Shown here: positions 59,354-64,000 of the stretch, in pieces | Layout: each line of letters starts with the position of its first letter | Numbering within the stretch: the stretch's first letter is position 1 | From: Perognathus longimembris pacificus | Lineage: Eukaryota > Chordata > Mammalia > Rodentia > Heteromyidae | Reading direction: 5' to 3' | Length of the DNA stretch: 64,000 bases | Assembly (NCBI RefSeq): GCF_023159225.1 | Contig: NC_063162.1 | Coordinates: 95,994,880 to 96,058,879 of the forward strand | Made by a program: the position numbers and the translations under genes | Notes under the pieces: generated by a model | The model's input: only the letters and a program-made list of their open reading frames with translations | What the model was told of the DNA's origin: nothing | The model's database searches: none

Positions 59354-60769
59354 GTGAGCAACTAATCTAGTGTTAAAATTCATTGAAATGTTGCATATTA
59401 ATCTGTTCACTATGCTTTAAAAGACACCTATTATGATAATGTTGCAGCAATGTTTGCACTCATTTAAATAAATACTGAGTACTTGATTCTGGTAATCTAA
59501 GCCTTTTTTTTTTTTTAGAAATCCGTGAGCATTATAGACAAGTGTGTAATCATTTTATACACAAGTTAGTAGTCTTTCCATTATGTAACACATGGGGTGG
59601 TGTTGTTTTTTTTAAATATTGTTTTGGTCTTGATGTTGCTTATGCATCTCCAGGAAAACTTAATATTCTACTGCACCTAATTTTGAAATGCTTTTACTTG
59701 AAATGCTTTTATTTAAAGAATCTGATGCAAATAAAGAAACAGATTAGTGGAATCCTCCCCCTTTTTGGTTCTTAGGATTTATAAAATATTCAGACATCTC
59801 TTGCTCTTATTAGGAGAAACAATCTTTCTTGTTTTATATGTTGCCTGATTTTATCACTTCATAGTTTAATATCCTAAAGCACTCATTTAAAATAAATATT
59901 TAACCCTAGTTGGTAGAACAAATTGAATGCATTTTATTTTATATGAGTTTCCTTTACACATTTGAAAGTTCCTTTTTCTTAAATAAAAAAGAAGAGTAGA
60001 ATAAATGAATAAATGACACAACATATTTGAAGGAGCTGAAAAACAAATAAAAATATAACATCTTTATGTTTGTTACTATGGATCTCAGTCCTGAGAGACA
60101 TAATATGGCTCAGCCTTGAGAGACATAACAAAAGTGTTGATACATACTTTCTTGTCTATGTATGATTTATCCAGTCAATGTAATTAGAGCATTAGTGCTG
60201 TGCCTGACAGATCTTTTGGGGTTGTCACTTTATGACATAAGGAAGGATAGATTGTTTAGTAGGCTTAAATGCAAAGTTTTAAGTCTACCTGTAGCCAGTA
60301 AAACCACCAGAGCCTCTTATAATTTTGGCAGCCTTATGTATTTTCCCTCCTGACATGCACAGTGAACATCCATGCTGGTTCAATACATACTTGAGATTCT
60401 CCCAGTATGGCGAATGCCCAAACCTTCTCATACCAGTTGTCAATATATGAAGCATTCTGAAAGATAAATTCTAGAAGTCAGTAAGAGGAACACACTGCCA
60501 TTAAAAATGTAGAAAAATTACATATTTCACTGCATAAGGAGAAATTCATATGACCATATTTGGTCTTTGAGTTAAAACTGCATGTGGGAATAGGCAATGT
60601 ATATTAAAAAACAATCAAATATAAAACTAAAGAGTAAAAAAAAATCAATTTAATCTAAACATGTGAAGCATTCTTAAAATCTCAATTACTGCTCCTAAAG
60701 GAGAGTGAGATGATCCGGTTGTACCTTGTAGACAATAGGTGCATGCTTCTGTTCCAAAATTTAAGATGC

Positions 60770-61115
60770 TTGTATGTCACCCTACACCAGAATCAATTCA
60801 AAATGGATCAAAGACCCTCCAGTGCAAGGCCAGATACCATGCAGACACTACAAGAACACATAGGGCTCTTAGGTACAACCTGAAACTTCCTAAGTGAAGA
60901 TCAATAATCACAACAAATAAAAAAAACTGGTACATGGAATTGCACCAAACTGAAGAGTTTCTTCATGGCAAAGGACATAGCTAACTAGATAAATAGAAAA
61001 CCCACAGAATGGGAGCAGATTTTGACGAGCGATGCATCAGACAAGGGCCTTATATCTAAAATATACTTAGAGCTCAAAAAATTAAACCCCCCAAAATAAA
61101 CTAAAAGATAGAAAC
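60770..61115 (+). mobile_element. Old L1 ORF2 remnant, sense
   Basis: Read with stops and frameshifts, the + strand resembles the L1 ORF2 C-terminal region: a block like N-S-K-W-I-K-D, then A-P-N-x-E-E-F-L-H-G-K-G-H-S, then an R-K-P-T-E-W-E-Q-I-type block and D-K-G-L-I-S-K-I-Y. No 3' UTR follows. Confidence 0.75.
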
Positions 61116-61579
61116 CAATATTTTAACAGTGGTTACATTTCGAATGATATAATTATCTATCATTATTCTTTTTGCCTAATTGGTCATTTCTAATTTAGCA
61201 GCCAATATTCTCGAGTTATTTTAAAATTTTAGAAATTAAAGCATGGCTTAAATACCTACTTCTTAAAGCCACAACCTTTTATCTTCTTGTTCACATCTGA
61301 TTCTCACAAAATTCCTAACATTTCAATGACATTATTGCAATTTGGATATGCTTAATATATAGCCTTTTACACATTATGCTACATTAATAAAAATGGAAGA
61401 CATCATTTCTCCCATTGTTTGCATGACTGTCTTACTCTAAAGAAATAATTTTTGTACAATCTAAAAAATACAGTTTATATTCTGTGTGTATATAAAACTA
61501 TACATAAAAGCATATATACAAAGGAGAAACAAGGTAATCCAGTGAGTAAAGGCAGTTTTAAGAGAATGTTTGTTTTTCC

Positions 61580-61801
61580 CTTGCTAGTACTGGTGCTTGA
61601 CCTCAGGGCCTTGCTTGGTTTTTTACACTCAAGGCTGGTGTATTATGACTTGAGCCAAACCTCTACTCCTGACATTTTGCTAATTGGTTGGAGATAAGAA
61701 TTTTGTGGATTTATCTGTCAAAACAGGCTTTTAGCCAAATTTCTCAGATCTCAGCCACCTGAGTAGCTAGGATTACAGATGTGAGCCACCACCACCAGCC
61801 T
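61580..61801 (-). mobile_element. Antisense composite B1/Geo SINE
   Basis: CTAGTACTGGTGCTTGACCT, GGTTGGAGATAAGAATTTTG and CCTGAGTAGCTAGGATTACA are in rc order. Confidence 0.85.
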
Positions 61802-62407
61802 AAGGCTGTATAATGTGGATCACATGTTATGCATTTAAATTCACCAGGCTGAATAGTTGTTCATTTATCACATCAATCAACTCTAATTGTAGTCCTGTCT
61901 GGTCAAAAAAGTCCAGTATCTAAAGCCCCAAAGTAAACAATGTATGTTACAGAATATGATAAAATGGTCAGATCATTTATTTATTTCATCTTAAACAATG
62001 AATAAAAAGGGGGAAAGTAAGGTTTATTCCTCCTTTTAGTCTCTATGTTGCTCATTGTATTTCCAGCAGCCGACCTTTAAGAATTAATTTGCTTTGAATC
62101 AGGTAGCCAAAGTAAATGAATTATGGCTAGGGTCCTCTGTTTACCACACTTTCTTCTAGAAACTTCCCAGTCTCCTAACTTGCCTTCTGAGAAGCTTTCT
62201 CTTTCCATTTCATAAGATAGGGAAGTGAGGGCTAGTTTAAGAAAGATGTCTCATGTCATAAACACTATTAGTCACTGAATACTACTGGGAATATTCAGTT
62301 TACTTGAACTTGCTGGGGTAGTTTCTTTTACTTAAATTCAGGGCAAAAGATTGTATTAAATCTGAGTCTACAACAACAGATTTTGTTGAGGTTTTTGAAA
62401 TCTCAAG

Positions 62408-62510
62408 GTGTGTGTGCTCGCACACGTGCACACGGCAGAGGAGGGAGTAAAGGAGGGGGAAAGAAGCTGCGAGTATGGTGGGAGGGAGAGAAAAAAAGAG
62501 GGAGGAAAAA
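62408..62510. repeat. GT/CACA patch followed by purine-rich tract
   Basis: GTGTGTGCTCGCACACGTGC is partly self-complementary, followed by GGAGG/GGGA-rich sequence. Open frames here are not supported as genes. Confidence 0.7.
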
Positions 62511-63387
62511 ATTTTCTGCCAAAATTAATGCAAAGAACTGTTATTTGTCCACTACTGCCTCTCCTAGGACTTTTGAGCCTCTCAGCATTATACATTAATG
62601 GGAGATATGTTTATGTCATCCGATTCTTTCTAATTTTCTATGGAAGCATTACACTTCAAAATTTAAATTTGGAGTATGTCTTTCCCTACAAATTACACAA
62701 CATGTCCTTTATTTCAGACACTTGTCACATTTTTTTTTTGCTCATTTCCTTCCTTTCAGTGTGTATTTTAGATTTCTTTCACTATTTTTACACCTCTTAC
62801 TTCAATTTGACACTTTATACACATACTTAAGTTCCATCTTTCTTGCCTTCACTTTTTAAAGTGATATTCCTGGAATAATGCTATCTTCTTGACCTATCTT
62901 TCATTTAAATAGGGCTATACCTCTATTCTTTTTTTTTAAATATGAAAATACACAGTACAAAGTATAAAAGGAAGACAAACAATTTTACTTTGAGAATCAT
63001 TGAATCATTTGTCTAGTCCTTTCAGGAAAAAAAACAACACATGTTTTCTTTCTATAGTTTAAAAATATTGTGATTTTTATACTCTGTAATCAATGTAAAG
63101 AGAGAAATACCATACCTTAAAGATACAGATTTTTATAAATACAGATATTGCCCTCAAAACAAAGAACATTTTCCAATGTGAAGAACAATTTCTTAAGTGA
63201 ATAATTACATTAAAACCATCAATCTACCACTCCCCTCCCCCAAAAAAAGTTAACACCGAAGTTCATCTTGATGTCAAAAGAAGCAAACAGCTCTTTTATA
63301 GATATATCAGGAATAAATAAATTATTACTCAAGGTCAACATTTTGTGTTTCCCTTGAGATTTGATTTGGTTGTTTTATTTTTGCTTT

Positions 63388-63638
63388 TGTACCAGTACTG
63401 GGGTTTGAATTCTGAGCCTAAGTGCTGTCTCTTAGCTTTTCACTTTAGGCTTATGTTCTACCTTTTGAGCCACAGCTTCAATTCTGGCTTTTTTGTGATT
63501 AATTGGAGATAAGAATCTGACAGACTTTCCTCCTCTCATTGGCTTTGCATGGTGAACTGCCATCCTTAGATCTCAGACTCCTGAGTAGTTAGAATGACAG
63601 TGAGCCACTGGCACTAGACTAGCTAATTTTTATTTGTT
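63388..63638 (-). mobile_element. Antisense composite B1/Geo SINE close to the last coding exon
   Basis: CCAGTACTGGGGTTTGAATT, TTAATTGGAGATAAGAATCT and CCTGAGTAGTTAGAATGACA in rc order. It ends about 150 bp before the acceptor at 63788. Confidence 0.82.
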
Positions 63639-63788
63639 GAGTTGTTTTGGTAAGTGTATCAGCATATACTTTTTATTTTGTGATCGATCTTTTCTGGTAT
63701 ATTTAATGTGCTTTCCACCCCTATCCCCTGTCCCTCCTCATGGTGGGGATGGTGAGGATGGGTTTTTCTCTTCCATGTTATGCCTTAG

Positions 63789-64000
63789 GTGGCTGGAGAG
63801 AGATATGTCTACAAATTTGTGTGTGATCCAGAAGCCCTGTTCTCCATGGCCTTTCCAGATAACCAGCGCCCACTGCTGAAGACAGACATGGAACGTCACA
63901 TCAATGAGGAGGATACCGTGCCTCTGTCTCACTTTGATGAGAGCATGGCATACATGCCGGAGGGGGGCTGTTGCAACCCGCACCCCTACAATGAAGGCTA
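63789..64000 (+). CDS. ETV1: ETV1 last coding exon, residues 405 to ~475 (truncated by window end)
   Basis: The exon starts V-A-G-E-R-Y-V-Y-K-F-V-C-D, which closes the ETS domain at about residue 415. It continues with the conserved C-terminal tail (A-L-F-S-M-A-F-P-D-N-Q-R-P, later E-E-D-T-V-P-L-S-H-F-D-E, then G-G-C-C-N-P-H-P-Y-N-E-G). The window ends two bases into codon 475, so only about two residues and the stop are missing. The PEA3-group C-terminal tail modulates DNA binding. No premature stop is present. Confidence 0.97.
   Translation, partial: MAGERYVYKFVCDPEALFSMAFPDNQRPLLKTDMERHINEEDTVPLSHFDESMAYMPEGGCCNPHPYNEG

Larger units (their letters stand above)
59354..63788 (+). other. ETV1: ETV1 intron within the ETS domain (second)
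   Basis: This 4.4 kb phase-0 intron ends in a CCTTAG acceptor. It holds an old sense L1 ORF2 remnant (60770-61115), antisense composite SINEs (61580-61801, 63388-63638) and a GT/purine-rich patch (62408-62510). 59354-60769, 61116-61579, 61802-62407 and 62511-63387 show nothing assignable. Confidence 0.8.
20335..64000 (+). other. ETV1: ETV1 gene, 3' two-thirds (partial at both ends)
   Basis: Eight exons in consistent phase give one continuous reading frame that I recognise as ETV1/ER81, a PEA3-group ETS activator that binds GGAA-core DNA in the nucleus downstream of RAS/MAPK signalling. Counting codons back from the expected C-terminus places the first split codon at Leu79 of 477. The known sites then fall where they should (Ser191, Ser216, ETS domain 335-415), so no coding residue is missing apart from a donor problem at 48305. 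All acceptors are AG. All donors are GT except the one after the 48237-48305 exon. The N-terminal acidic transactivation exons are not in the 20 kb upstream, and the last two codons and stop are beyond the window. ETV4 and ETV5 are excluded by the specific central-region sequence. Confidence 0.97.

Noticed and set aside
62383..62830. Open frames over the GT/purine patch on + and -
   Set aside because: No domain similarity and low-complexity composition; treated as intron.

Overview
This is a 64 kb piece of a mammalian nuclear genome. It is AT-rich, about 98% non-coding, and holds one recognisable protein-coding gene on the + strand: the 3' two-thirds of ETV1 (ER81), a PEA3-subfamily ETS transcription factor. 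Eight exons lie at 20335-20464, 23472-23660, 27918-28165, 48237-48305, 50065-50133, 53496-53665, 59252-59353 and 63789-64000 (cut by the window edge). Spliced together they encode residues ~79-475 of a protein that fits the 477-residue length of mammalian ETV1. The transactivation-domain exons lie upstream, and the last two codons, the stop and the 3' UTR lie downstream.

The repeats point to a geomyoid rodent (kangaroo rat, pocket mouse or pocket gopher). There are several copies of a dimeric SINE with an ID/tRNA-Ala-like left half and the 'Geo' right half (IDL-Geo), which is reported only from Geomyoidea. There are also many older composite SINEs in which a 7SL/B1-like head is joined to a Geo-like tail, plus single ID-like monomers.

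Layout: 1-20334 is upstream intron with SINEs, a large (TTTC/CTTC)n block, a twin-primed L1 fragment (7640-8365) and a 5'-truncated antisense L1 (10258-15543) with a 16-bp target-site duplication and nested SINEs. 20335-28165 holds three exons for the central disordered region, with SUMO motifs and the Ser191 and Ser216 phosphosites. 28166-48236 is a 20 kb repeat-rich intron with at least five L1 3' ends, a SINE split by what looks like a retroposed mRNA 3' end, and a long CCT tract. 48237-53665 holds two 69-bp symmetric exons and the first ETS exon. 53666-64000 holds the last two ETS exons.

The most notable observation is that the 69-bp exon at 48237-48305 lacks a GT donor in the register needed to keep the reading frame (TT at +1/+2). 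It could reflect exon skipping (which stays in frame), a frameshifting shifted donor, or a sequence error. No previously undescribed multigene system, RNA gene, CRISPR array or intact mobile element was found; the remaining findings concern retroelement structure and simple-sequence tracts.
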